NCBI GenBank assembly: GCA_947591115.1
Contig: CANQCX010000050.1
Coordinates: 1-10,330, forward strand
Length of the DNA: 10,330 nucleotides
Direction: 5' to 3'
Source: an uncultured Lachnospiraceae bacterium
Lineage (GTDB): Bacteria > Bacillota > Clostridia > Lachnospirales > Lachnospiraceae
Program-made: the position numbers and the translations under genes
In this document: piece by piece, positions 1-7,524 of the stretch
Numbering within the stretch: the first letter of the stretch is position 1
Layout of the letters: each line of letters begins with the position of its first letter
The notes under the pieces: model-generated
Told to the model about the DNA's origin: nothing
Seen by the model: the letters and a program-made list of their open reading frames with translations, nothing else
Database searches by the model: none

Positions 1-1
1 G

Positions 2-139
2 AAAACAGAAGAAATTGCAGATATGATTTGCCGGAAGTATGGGACGTCGAAGGAAGAAGCGATGTCCGATGTACGGGAATTCTTTGAGCAGCTTGCAGCA
101 GAAGGTATTTTAAGAGACGAGGGTAAAAATCAGGGATGA
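2..139 (+). CDS. PqqD-like protein, C-terminal end (5' truncated by window)
   Basis: An open frame runs from the window edge to a TGA at 137-139 and encodes 45 residues. The fragment starts KTEEIADMICRKYG and continues with KEEAMSDVREFFEQL and then GIL. This is the winged-helix C-terminal half typical of PqqD-family proteins: a helix ending in 'eIa..i...y', then 'dv..fl..L...g.l'. PqqD proteins are small (about 90 residues) and act as peptide-binding RiPP recognition elements beside radical SAM enzymes, although many family members occur outside known peptide pathways. The stop overlaps the next start in an ATGA arrangement, which points to translational coupling with the PelD-like gene. The peptide-binding N-terminal half lies outside the window, so the assignment rests on the tail alone. 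Another winged-helix protein is possible. Confidence 0.62.
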   Translation, partial: KTEEIADMICRKYGTSKEEAMSDVREFFEQLAAEGILRDEGKNQG

Positions 140-2313
140 ATGTATTATTGATCGGCGGCGCCGGAATTTTCATGAATTACATGATGAATAAACTAAAAAA
201 AGAAGGCCACCGCATTTATCTGCTTACCGGAAGCCGTTACAAGAAGCAGAAATATGAAAAAGTATTTGAAATGTATAATTTTACCTATGACAGCGACTGT
301 ATGACGCAGATCTTTGAAAGCGTGCATCCGGATGTCGCGCTGTATATGGGGGCGTTCGATTCGAATTATACATGGCTCGACGACAGACGGGATTCTGTCA
401 AATATACGTCCGGACTTATGAATCTGCTTTCGGCATTTTCACAGGGAAATTACGGACGTTTTGTCTACCTGTCCTCCAATGAAGTGTTCGAGGGCGATTT
501 TCCGGAAGACATCTTAGAAGATGAGGAGCGCAGCTCCCACTCGTTTAAAGGCATGGCGATCGCGCAGGGCGAGGATATCTGCCGGAGTTATCAGGAAAGC
601 CGGAAGCTGGATATTATCAGCATCCGTATCGACCATTTGTACGCGATGCCGACCAAACGCTCAGAGGTGGACGGCGTCTGCGCCAATATGTGCCTTTCGG
701 CATTGGAAAAGAAAAAAATACAGGCGAACGTCAATCATCGTTTTTCGATGCTTTACGTATCGGATGCTGTAGAATACATATATCGTCTGATGACGAATTC
801 GGATCATTTTTCCAATCTTTATCATATCTCTTCCGCAGAGGAGATTTCCGAACTGACGCTTGCGCAGACCATACGCGAAGCCGCCGGAGAGGATGTAGAA
901 ATCGAAGAGCGGACGGACTGGGATGCAAGAGAGGTTCTCAGCAAGAGCCGTTTTGACGAAGAATTCGGTATGCGTGTGTTTAATACGGCGGATGAAGTGG
1001 CGCGCAAGATGATGTCGTCCATGATGAAAAACCGCAGGGTGTTTCTGGATGGGGAGAAAAAACGGGAGCCGCTGATGGAGCGGATCAAAAAGCGGCTGGG
1101 ATGGTTTGCCGCGATCATGATTCCGTATCTGGAAAACATGGTATGCTTTATCCCGTTTTTCATGCTGAACAACCGCGCGACCGGAAGCGAATATTTTGAG
1201 AATCTGGACTTTTATCTGCTGTATGTGCTGTTGTTTGCGATCGTATACGGGCAGCAGCAGGCGACGTTTTCCGCGGTACTCGCTGTGGCGGGATATCTGT
1301 TCCGGCAGATGTATACCCGTACCGGATTTGACGTTCTTTTGGACTACAATACCTATGTATGGATCGCCCAATTGTTTATTTTAGGACTGGTAGTCGGATA
1401 TATGCGCGACCAGATCCGCGTCATGAAAAGCGAGAGCGAAGAAGAACAGGAATTTTTAAATTATCAGCTCAACGATATGACGGATATCAACCAGAGCAAC
1501 GTGCGCGTAAAGGATGCGCTGGAAACGCAGATCGTCAATCACAACGACAGTATCGGCAAAATTTATAATATTACGTCGCGTTTGGATCGTTATCTTCCGG
1601 AAGAGGTTCTTTTCTATGCGGCGGAGATGGTGTCCCAACTGATGAATTCCAAAGATGTGGCGATCTATACGGTTTCAAACGGCGATTTTGCGCGTCTTGC
1701 ATCCGCTACCTCCAAAACGGCGCGCCAGTACGGTCATTCCATCCGCTATCAGCAGATGGACGAGCTGAGCAAGGCGTTAAACGAAAAGAAGGTATACATC
1801 AATCGTGCGATCGATAAAAAATACCCGCATATGGCAAGCGCCATTTATGAAGGGGATAAAATGCAGCTGATCTTGATGGTATGGGGCATTTCGTGGGAGC
1901 AGATGACGCTTGGAACCGCCAATCTGCTCGTGGTCGTCAGCTATCTGATCCAGAACGCGGTTCTGCACGCCAACCGTTATATGGCGGCGCTCGAGGATAA
2001 ACGTTACGTAGACGGAAACCGCGTATTGGAGACGGAAGCGTTTACGACGCTGGTAAGGGCGTTCTATCATGCAATGGATAAAGACCTGACGGAATGTACG
2101 CTCCTTTTGATCGACGTGGAGCCGGAAAATTATCGGGAAGCGGGAGATATCCTGAATAAAAAACTTCGGACTTCCGATTATCTGGGCACGTTAAAGGACG
2201 GAAGGCTGTACGCGCTGCTTGCCAATACCAGCAATAACGACGCGCACTTTGTTATTTCGCGTTTTCAGGAATGCGGTTATCAATCGCAGATCGTAGAGGA
2301 GATTAAAGCATGA
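136..2313 (+). CDS. pelD: PelD-type c-di-GMP receptor with N-terminal SDR/epimerase-like domain
   Basis: This is a predicted inner-membrane c-di-GMP receptor that activates Pel synthesis. Residues 1 to about 300 form an extended-SDR (NAD-dependent epimerase-like) Rossmann domain beginning MNVLLIGGAGIF, with a YLSSNEVF strand at 111-118. Hydrophobic stretches at about 324-345, 359-373, 377-391 and 407-424 give a four-helix membrane block. A charged, probably coiled-coil linker (about 425-470), a GAF-like region (about 470-615) and a GGDEF-like fold (about 635-720) follow. The I-site is R678-T-S-D681, and five residues later KDGRL (687-691) replaces GGDEF, so it should bind but not make c-di-GMP, as known for Pseudomonas PelD. 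R709 is a candidate third binding arginine. The SDR part lacks the usual YxxxK: the aligned segment reads KGMAI at 138-142. It also lacks the third glycine of GxxGxxG (Met13). The start overlaps the upstream stop, and GAGGG at 119-123 could serve as its ribosome site. The stop overlaps the pelE start. The PelD part is confident; the role of the SDR part is unknown. Confidence 0.86.
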   Translation: MNVLLIGGAGIFMNYMMNKLKKEGHRIYLLTGSRYKKQKYEKVFEMYNFTYDSDCMTQIFESVHPDVALYMGAFDSNYTWLDDRRDSVKYTSGLMNLLSAFSQGNYGRFVYLSSNEVFEGDFPEDILEDEERSSHSFKGMAIAQGEDICRSYQESRKLDIISIRIDHLYAMPTKRSEVDGVCANMCLSALEKKKIQANVNHRFSMLYVSDAVEYIYRLMTNSDHFSNLYHISSAEEISELTLAQTIREAAGEDVEIEERTDWDAREVLSKSRFDEEFGMRVFNTADEVARKMMSSMMKNRRVFLDGEKKREPLMERIKKRLGWFAAIMIPYLENMVCFIPFFMLNNRATGSEYFENLDFYLLYVLLFAIVYGQQQATFSAVLAVAGYLFRQMYTRTGFDVLLDYNTYVWIAQLFILGLVVGYMRDQIRVMKSESEEEQEFLNYQLNDMTDINQSNVRVKDALETQIVNHNDSIGKIYNITSRLDRYLPEEVLFYAAEMVSQLMNSKDVAIYTVSNGDFARLASATSKTARQYGHSIRYQQMDELSKALNEKKVYINRAIDKKYPHMASAIYEGDKMQLILMVWGISWEQMTLGTANLLVVVSYLIQNAVLHANRYMAALEDKRYVDGNRVLETEAFTTLVRAFYHAMDKDLTECTLLLIDVEPENYREAGDILNKKLRTSDYLGTLKDGRLYALLANTSNNDAHFVISRFQECGYQSQIVEEIKA

Positions 2314-3230
2314 AATCAGAGCTGCTATGGTTTTTCCTGTTACTGCTCGCCAATTTTATCATTGTGCTGATCTACATGCTGTGGAACCTGATCCGTTCCC
2401 GAACCAAACATAAGCAGCGGAGCAAAAGCATGTGGTTTCGGATCGGCGTCATGCTGCTGTTTCCGGTCGTCGGCATTTTGTTTTTCCTGTTCGGGTATTT
2501 ATTGTATAAAATCCTGTTCCGGACTCCGGTCGATCTGGAAGACGTTATTTTCAGCAAAGATCGTGTGAAGACGTATACGTTTGCGGACGAAGAACAGGAG
2601 CGGAACATCGTACCGCTGGAGGATGCCATCGCCGTATCCGATACGGACAGTCTGCGTTCGCTGATGATGAATGTCGTAAGAGGCGACATCAAGGATTCGC
2701 TGGCGACGATCTCTATGGCGTTAAACAGCGAGGATTCCGAAACCTCACACTATGCGGCGTCGGTGCTTCAGGAGGCGCTGGACAAATTCCGTACCAATGT
2801 GCAGAAAGGGCATCAGATCATCATGGAGGCGCCGGGGGAACAGGCGGAATATGCGGCGATGCTGTTTGATTACATGAATCCGGTGCTGCTGCAAAAGGTG
2901 TTTACGGACGTCGAACAGGATTCGCTGGTGCATATGATGGATGAGATCGGCGAGGTACTGTATAAGCACCACAGGCGCGCGCTTACCAGCAAACAGCTTG
3001 AGGCGGTCTCGCTCCGGCTTCTGGAGATCGACGACTATGAAAACTGCCAGAAATGGTGCGAGCGGGCGGAATATCTGTTTCCGGATTCGCTGGCGACATA
3101 TACCTGTCTGCTGAAGCTGTTTTTCAATACCGGAAAATTAAACCAGTTTTTCCGCGTGCTGAATGATTTGAGGGAGTCGGATATTATTGTGGACAATGAG
3201 ACACTGGAACTGATTCGCGTATTCTTATAA
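2310..3230 (+). CDS. pelE: PelE-like membrane protein with helical-repeat C-terminus
   Basis: The protein has 306 residues, close to Pseudomonas PelE (about 330). Two strong membrane helices lie at about 5-28 and 43-68, joined by a basic loop (RSRTKHKQRSKS, 29-40) that should face the cytoplasm or form a tight turn. Residues 100-306 are soluble and alpha-helical. They include an ETSHYAASVLQEAL segment near 144-157 and TPR-like helix pairs near 225-290 (LLEIDDYENCQKWCERAEYLFPDS and what follows). Known PelE proteins have two membrane helices followed by TPRs and bind PelD in the PelDEFG synthase complex. The gene directly follows pelD with an ATGA overlap and AGAGGAG at 2295-2301 eight bases before the start, so coupled, roughly equal expression is likely. 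Sequence identity to described PelE is probably low. The call rests on architecture, size and position. Confidence 0.75.
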   Translation: MKSELLWFFLLLLANFIIVLIYMLWNLIRSRTKHKQRSKSMWFRIGVMLLFPVVGILFFLFGYLLYKILFRTPVDLEDVIFSKDRVKTYTFADEEQERNIVPLEDAIAVSDTDSLRSLMMNVVRGDIKDSLATISMALNSEDSETSHYAASVLQEALDKFRTNVQKGHQIIMEAPGEQAEYAAMLFDYMNPVLLQKVFTDVEQDSLVHMMDEIGEVLYKHHRRALTSKQLEAVSLRLLEIDDYENCQKWCERAEYLFPDSLATYTCLLKLFFNTGKLNQFFRVLNDLRESDIIVDNETLELIRVFL

Positions 3231-3277
3231 AAAAGAAAAATCAGACTGCAAAATAAGGGGAGAGGGGGAATGCAGGA
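3231..3277 (+). promoter_or_regulatory. Short purine-rich spacer with strong ribosome binding site
   Basis: This 47-base gap is the longest in the window. It has no inverted repeat followed by a T-run, so I see no terminator, and no convincing -35/-10 pair. It contains two purine blocks, AAGGGG (3255-3260) and AGAGGGGG (3261-3268). The second lies nine bases before ATG 3278 and decides that start. An ATG at 3270 sits too close to the purine block and is in another frame that does not match the membrane protein. The site allows independent initiation of the next gene, unlike the coupled starts before it. Confidence 0.7.
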
Positions 3278-5698
3278 ATGTCAATGGTTATGCTTACAAT
3301 TCTACAGGCGGTTGGCATTTTCTGCGGATATACCTTTCTGACCGTCTGCATTCCGGCGTTTGTTTTTGGCAAAAGGCTGTTCCACCGCCGCTTTGTAGAG
3401 CGGGTGCTGTTTTATTATCTCTGCGGCAATTTCTATATTATGAATCTGGTGTTTTTGCTGGAATTGCTGCATATTTCCTACCGGCCGACGTTATTTCTGG
3501 GAACTGTAGTTCCTGCGTTCTTTTTTTATGTGAAGCTGAACCATGTTCCGGTCAGGGAAAATTACCGGAAGCTGGTATCAAATTACCGGAGGCTGTTTGA
3601 GGGGCAGATGGGGCGCAAAAATGCATGGCTCCATTTCCGGATCTGGATGAAAAAAACGTTTGGTCCGTTTCTGAAACGGATGTGGAAATTGTTTTATACC
3701 CACATCATCGAATGGATTTTTTACGCGGGACTGGTGGCCGCGGTGCTGTGGCAGTACGGCACGCAGATCATTACAAGGTTCGGCTATGCGGTTTCCGACC
3801 TTCCGGTACATAATTACTGGATCAACGGCTTGAGCGATAACCATGCGTTTGTGGCGGGCGTTTATCCGTTTGGCTTCCACTGCGAAGTTTATTACATGCA
3901 TATGATTTTGGGCGTAGATACTTTTGTCATTCTGCGCGTGTTTGGTACGATACAGAGTATCTTTATTTTTACCGCGCTGCTGGCGTTTCTGCGGCTCTGC
4001 TGTAAGACGAAATATCTTCCGTTTGCCGGAACGATCGCGATCGTCGTTTTTGGAGGATTTACCTTCAGTACCTATTTCCGCTATGTGGCGGCGCTTCCTC
4101 AGGAATACGGAATGATCTATATCCTCCCCGGAATTTATTTCCTGTTTCAGTTTTTCGAGGAGAGGAAGGCGGAACTAAAAGAAGATAAAAAGGCGAAACC
4201 CAAAATATCCCGTTATTGTCTGGCCGGCTTTGCCATGAGCTTTGCCATGACGCTGGCGGCTCATTTTTATGATACGATGATCGCCGGATTGTTCTGTTTC
4301 GGAGTTGCGGCAGGTTATATCTGGTGGATCTTCCGGAAGCGTTATTTCTGGAACATCCTAGCGGCAGGACTGCTCAGCATTGCCATTGCCGTTCTTCCGA
4401 TGCTGATCGCTTTTCTGACCGGCACGCCGCTTCAGGGTTCTCTTGGCTGGGGAATGAACATCATTAAAGGTACGTCCTCAGAATCCGAAGAAGAACAGGA
4501 GGGGGAGGAAACGCTTCCCGACGACGAAAACTGGATTCAGGTTCCGGGAATGACGGAGGAAGATGTGGAAAGCGATCCCGAGCTGGGATGGCTCCACATT
4601 CTGACGCAGCAAAAGCCGTTGTACCGGTTTCTTCCGACCGGTTTAAAAGAAGGTATGACGCATTCGCCGCTGGGCACGAAAAAGGAGCAGATCGAACGCC
4701 GGATTACCAATATGGCGACGTTTTATTACGAAAATGCCCTGCAGCTGATGCAAAGGGACATGATCGATTCCAATTACGGCTGGATCGCGCCGTATATGCT
4801 TTTGGGCATTGCCGTTTTATTCGGGATGGGCGTTTTTTTCTGGATCATCCGTCAGACCTTTTACGGCTCGAAACTAGTCGCGACAGCGGTTTATTTTGTG
4901 TTTATGACAACGCTTCTGATCTCGGGGCGTCTGGGAATTCCGGAGCTGATGAGTACGGCGCGTACCGTTATTTATTATGTATATACCTATCCGATCGTCA
5001 TTGTTTTTTTAGGCGACGGACTCTGTTATCTGGTGCGGCTGATCATCCGCTGGAAACGGAGTATGCAGATCTTATCGCTGGCGGCTGCCGCAGCGCTTTT
5101 GTATGCGGAGTTTTCCTTAGGCTATTTAAAAGAGCCGTCGGATCTTTCTACTTTGGAAACCAACGGAGCGATCATCTGCCTGACGAATATTTTAAAAGAG
5201 GATGAGGATTTTAAATGGACGATCGTCTCCGCAAATGACGAGCGGAATATGGCGCTGGATCATGGCTGGCATTATGAAATGGCGACATTTATGTACGAAA
5301 TGGAAAATTATGGAACGGCGTCGCGGATTACCATACCGACCGAGCATGTTTACTTTTTCATTGAAAAGATTCCGGTCAATTATGCCGGCGCGTATGAGGG
5401 CAGCGGCCGGAGGGTATCGACGGTGTTTGCCAACCGCGCGCTTCCGCGTTCGGGAGGAAACGGCATGTATCTGCGGGAAAACCGTCTGGTCATGATGTCG
5501 CGGTTTTATTACTGGGCGCGGGAATACCAGAAGCTGTATCCGAATGAAATGAAAGTTTACTTTGAAACCGATAACTTCGTCTGTTACCGTTTGGAGCAGA
5601 ATACTTACCGGCTGTATAATCTGGCGATCGACTATGGATATAATTCCATTGACTGGACGCTGGAAACGGAACAAAATACGGAAGGACAGACAGAATGA
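3278..5698 (+). CDS. Polytopic membrane protein, candidate GT-C-type glycosyltransferase
   Basis: This 806-residue protein has roughly 13-14 hydrophobic segments. There are three at about 8-86, then a basic cytoplasmic stretch (93-140), a helix at about 146-160, several between 205 and 380, four between 503 and 612, and a soluble tail of about 190 residues (615-806). After the helix at 146-160 comes VSDLPVHNYW (172-181) with D174 and H178, followed by YPFGFH at 196-201. An acidic residue plus histidine in the first outside loop, then a 'YP.G.H' segment, is typical of GT-C membrane glycosyltransferases, which use lipid-phosphate sugar donors on the outer face. Positive-inside reasoning puts D174, an acidic loop (about 400-436, SESEEEQEGEE and more) and the tail outside the cell. 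It lies between pelE and pelF and is coupled to the next gene by an ATGA overlap. It is not a component of the Pseudomonas Pel system. Donor and acceptor are unknown, and another multi-pass family remains possible. Confidence 0.55.
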   Translation: MSMVMLTILQAVGIFCGYTFLTVCIPAFVFGKRLFHRRFVERVLFYYLCGNFYIMNLVFLLELLHISYRPTLFLGTVVPAFFFYVKLNHVPVRENYRKLVSNYRRLFEGQMGRKNAWLHFRIWMKKTFGPFLKRMWKLFYTHIIEWIFYAGLVAAVLWQYGTQIITRFGYAVSDLPVHNYWINGLSDNHAFVAGVYPFGFHCEVYYMHMILGVDTFVILRVFGTIQSIFIFTALLAFLRLCCKTKYLPFAGTIAIVVFGGFTFSTYFRYVAALPQEYGMIYILPGIYFLFQFFEERKAELKEDKKAKPKISRYCLAGFAMSFAMTLAAHFYDTMIAGLFCFGVAAGYIWWIFRKRYFWNILAAGLLSIAIAVLPMLIAFLTGTPLQGSLGWGMNIIKGTSSESEEEQEGEETLPDDENWIQVPGMTEEDVESDPELGWLHILTQQKPLYRFLPTGLKEGMTHSPLGTKKEQIERRITNMATFYYENALQLMQRDMIDSNYGWIAPYMLLGIAVLFGMGVFFWIIRQTFYGSKLVATAVYFVFMTTLLISGRLGIPELMSTARTVIYYVYTYPIVIVFLGDGLCYLVRLIIRWKRSMQILSLAAAAALLYAEFSLGYLKEPSDLSTLETNGAIICLTNILKEDEDFKWTIVSANDERNMALDHGWHYEMATFMYEMENYGTASRITIPTEHVYFFIEKIPVNYAGAYEGSGRRVSTVFANRALPRSGGNGMYLRENRLVMMSRFYYWAREYQKLYPNEMKVYFETDNFVCYRLEQNTYRLYNLAIDYGYNSIDWTLETEQNTEGQTE

Positions 5699-7521
5699 AA
5701 TATTTAGTATCCCGAAGAAACTTTATAGTGATTACCATGATGATGCTGGTGCTGTTTGGATTGTTTCAGTTTTCGCTGGTCATGAAGGATCAGGGAAACC
5801 GTTTTGACGTCAACGATTTTAATCAGGATTCCAAATGGCAGGAGGGAAGCGGATTTACCGCGAAGGTGCTTTCGCCGGACGACGAGCGGCCGGACGGAAA
5901 TTATGTGGTATTTATCGGGAAAAAGACAAGCGAGGTATACAATACCGTTGAGCAGTGGTGTACCTACAGCAAAAGAGATCTGCTGGCGGCGGATTCCGTA
6001 ACCGAGTACGAACGGAACTGGCAGAAAAATCCGGAGGCGATTTTAATCGACGGGGAAAACCTCAACTATGAAAAGGAGCTGAATTCGTTAAAGCTTTTGC
6101 TTCAGGGACGGGTTCCTTTGATCTTTTGTACGATACCGGGGGTAGACACCGTAAAACGCTATCCGGATCTGATGACGCTCCTCGGAATCGACGCGGTTAC
6201 GGCGGACAGCGTGGACGTGGTCGGCTGGCATATTTTTCCGGGATTTCTTCTGGGCGGGGAAAAAATCTATCAGGTATTGACGGAAGAAGATGAAAAACGG
6301 ATGGATCTGGAGCTGTCGATTCCCTGGTACCATACCTTTAACGGGACAAAATCCTATATTATCGGGGAATTTGAAGAACAGCCGAAGGATACGGACATCC
6401 AGCCGTCGCTGGTGTGGCGTTACAGCACAAGCAGCAATCAGGTGTTTGTCGTGTGCGGGGATTTTATCAAAGATCTCTCCGGCATGGGATATTTGGAAGC
6501 GATGATGGCGGAGCTTCTGGAATATGATATTTATCCGGTCGTCAACGCGCAGAATTTTTCGATCGTCAATCTTCCGGTGTTTACGGATGAAAATGCCGAG
6601 CAGATCTCAAAGCTCTACAGTCGGGGAATGACCGCGCTGAATCGGGATCTGATCTGGCCGAATCTGGTCGGCGTAATGGAAAACAGCGATTTTGTTCCGA
6701 CCTGTTTTATGACGCCGCAGTATGAATATCAGGGGAAGGTCGCGCCTTCAGAGGAGGAGCTGGTCTTTTATCTGAAGCAGATGAAGGAGCAGAATGCGGA
6801 GGCCGGAATCTCCATGCGGACAATTCAGGACGGGATATTGAAAACAAAAGTGGCTGAAGACAGCCGGTTTTTTCAGGAGGCGGAAAATGATTACCAATAC
6901 AGCTCCATTTACGCGTCCGCCAAAGATCTGGACGCCGTAAAGGCTCTGTTTTCGGATCCGCTGTTTTCCGAAGTCAAAACCATCGTAACGGATCAAGGCG
7001 GGGACGATCCGCTGTTTTGTTACTTTGATAAAAACGTTACGCAGCAGGGCGTCACGCATGATATTTTTGATTTTAAATATTCCGACGACCTGAGGCTGAA
7101 GGGATATGAAACGGCGCTTGCGTACAGCAATGTCCTTTTGGATATGACGGATGTGGCGTGGCCCGAGGATGAGGACGACGAGTGGCAGAAGCGTTCGGAG
7201 GTGCTTTCCTCCAATGCAACTACCTACTGGAAGCCGTTTGCGGAATTTGAGCGGACGACGGCGACGGAATCGGATCTGCGGATCCGGAGATTTCTGGCGC
7301 TGAACTATAAGGATGAGCGGGAAAAAGATACCATACGGGTTAAGCTCGATAATTTTGACGAAACGGCGTATTTTATCTTAAGGACGCATGGCGAACAGAT
7401 TGAATCGATGGAGGGCGGCGTTTTTACCGAGCTGGAGGATGAAGCGTATCTGATTGAGGCGCGGGAGCCGGAGTTTTCGATAGAAATGATCACGCCAAGC
7501 GATCATGAAGTAGTGGAGTAG
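5695..7521 (+). CDS. Membrane-anchored extracytoplasmic protein, DUF2194/deacetylase-like
   Basis: This 608-residue protein has one N-terminal membrane helix (about 9-29) preceded by basic residues (VSRRNF) and no lipobox, so it is probably anchored with the rest outside. Residues about 65-280 look like a Rossmann or glutamine-amidotransferase-like alpha/beta domain (YVVFIGKK at 70-77, a second strand PLIFCTIPG near 140). Residues about 283-500 resemble a NodB-like barrel opening with NLPVFTDEN (292-300). A conserved-looking segment follows: LDMTDVAWPEDEDDEW near 482-497, then TTYWKPF and RIRRFLAL, and a beta-rich end. This order recalls DUF2194 proteins and the deacetylase part of PelA. The usual HxxxH zinc motif is absent: the aligned place reads EAGISMRTI (369-377). 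There is no glycoside hydrolase domain. The start is coupled to the previous stop, with GAAGGA at 5681-5686. Likely roles are polymer binding, modification or scaffolding, with catalysis doubtful. The family call is from memory of domain order, not a search. Confidence 0.58.
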   Translation: MKYLVSRRNFIVITMMMLVLFGLFQFSLVMKDQGNRFDVNDFNQDSKWQEGSGFTAKVLSPDDERPDGNYVVFIGKKTSEVYNTVEQWCTYSKRDLLAADSVTEYERNWQKNPEAILIDGENLNYEKELNSLKLLLQGRVPLIFCTIPGVDTVKRYPDLMTLLGIDAVTADSVDVVGWHIFPGFLLGGEKIYQVLTEEDEKRMDLELSIPWYHTFNGTKSYIIGEFEEQPKDTDIQPSLVWRYSTSSNQVFVVCGDFIKDLSGMGYLEAMMAELLEYDIYPVVNAQNFSIVNLPVFTDENAEQISKLYSRGMTALNRDLIWPNLVGVMENSDFVPTCFMTPQYEYQGKVAPSEEELVFYLKQMKEQNAEAGISMRTIQDGILKTKVAEDSRFFQEAENDYQYSSIYASAKDLDAVKALFSDPLFSEVKTIVTDQGGDDPLFCYFDKNVTQQGVTHDIFDFKYSDDLRLKGYETALAYSNVLLDMTDVAWPEDEDDEWQKRSEVLSSNATTYWKPFAEFERTTATESDLRIRRFLALNYKDEREKDTIRVKLDNFDETAYFILRTHGEQIESMEGGVFTELEDEAYLIEAREPEFSIEMITPSDHEVVE

Positions 7522-7524
7522 AAG

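Noticed and set aside
661..1371. A 236-codon minus-strand open frame opposite pelD.
   Set aside because: The composition is that of an antisense shadow (rich in His, Arg, Ile), it covers the well-supported PelD frame, and it has no start signal or domain.
1437..1451. A 15-base identity with 4486-4500 (CGAAGAAGAACAGGA), both encoding an SESEEEQE stretch.
   Set aside because: Both are short Glu-rich stretches using the same common codons. Nothing around them is similar, so a duplicated element is not supported.
3231..3277. A possible terminator or internal promoter in the longest gap.
   Set aside because: There is no stem-loop with a T-run and no convincing -35/-10 boxes. The purine richness is explained by the ribosome binding site.
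4031..4044. A perfect 14-base palindrome, ACGATCGCGATCGT.
   Set aside because: It lies inside a membrane-helix coding stretch (Thr-Ile-Ala-Ile-Val) and is explained by favoured ATC/GCG codons. No second copy or operator context was seen.
4588..5205. A 205-codon plus-strand open frame inside the large membrane-protein gene.
   Set aside because: It overlaps a frame with clear membrane-helix periodicity, has no ribosome site, and its translation is rich in Arg, His and Asp with no recognisable domain.
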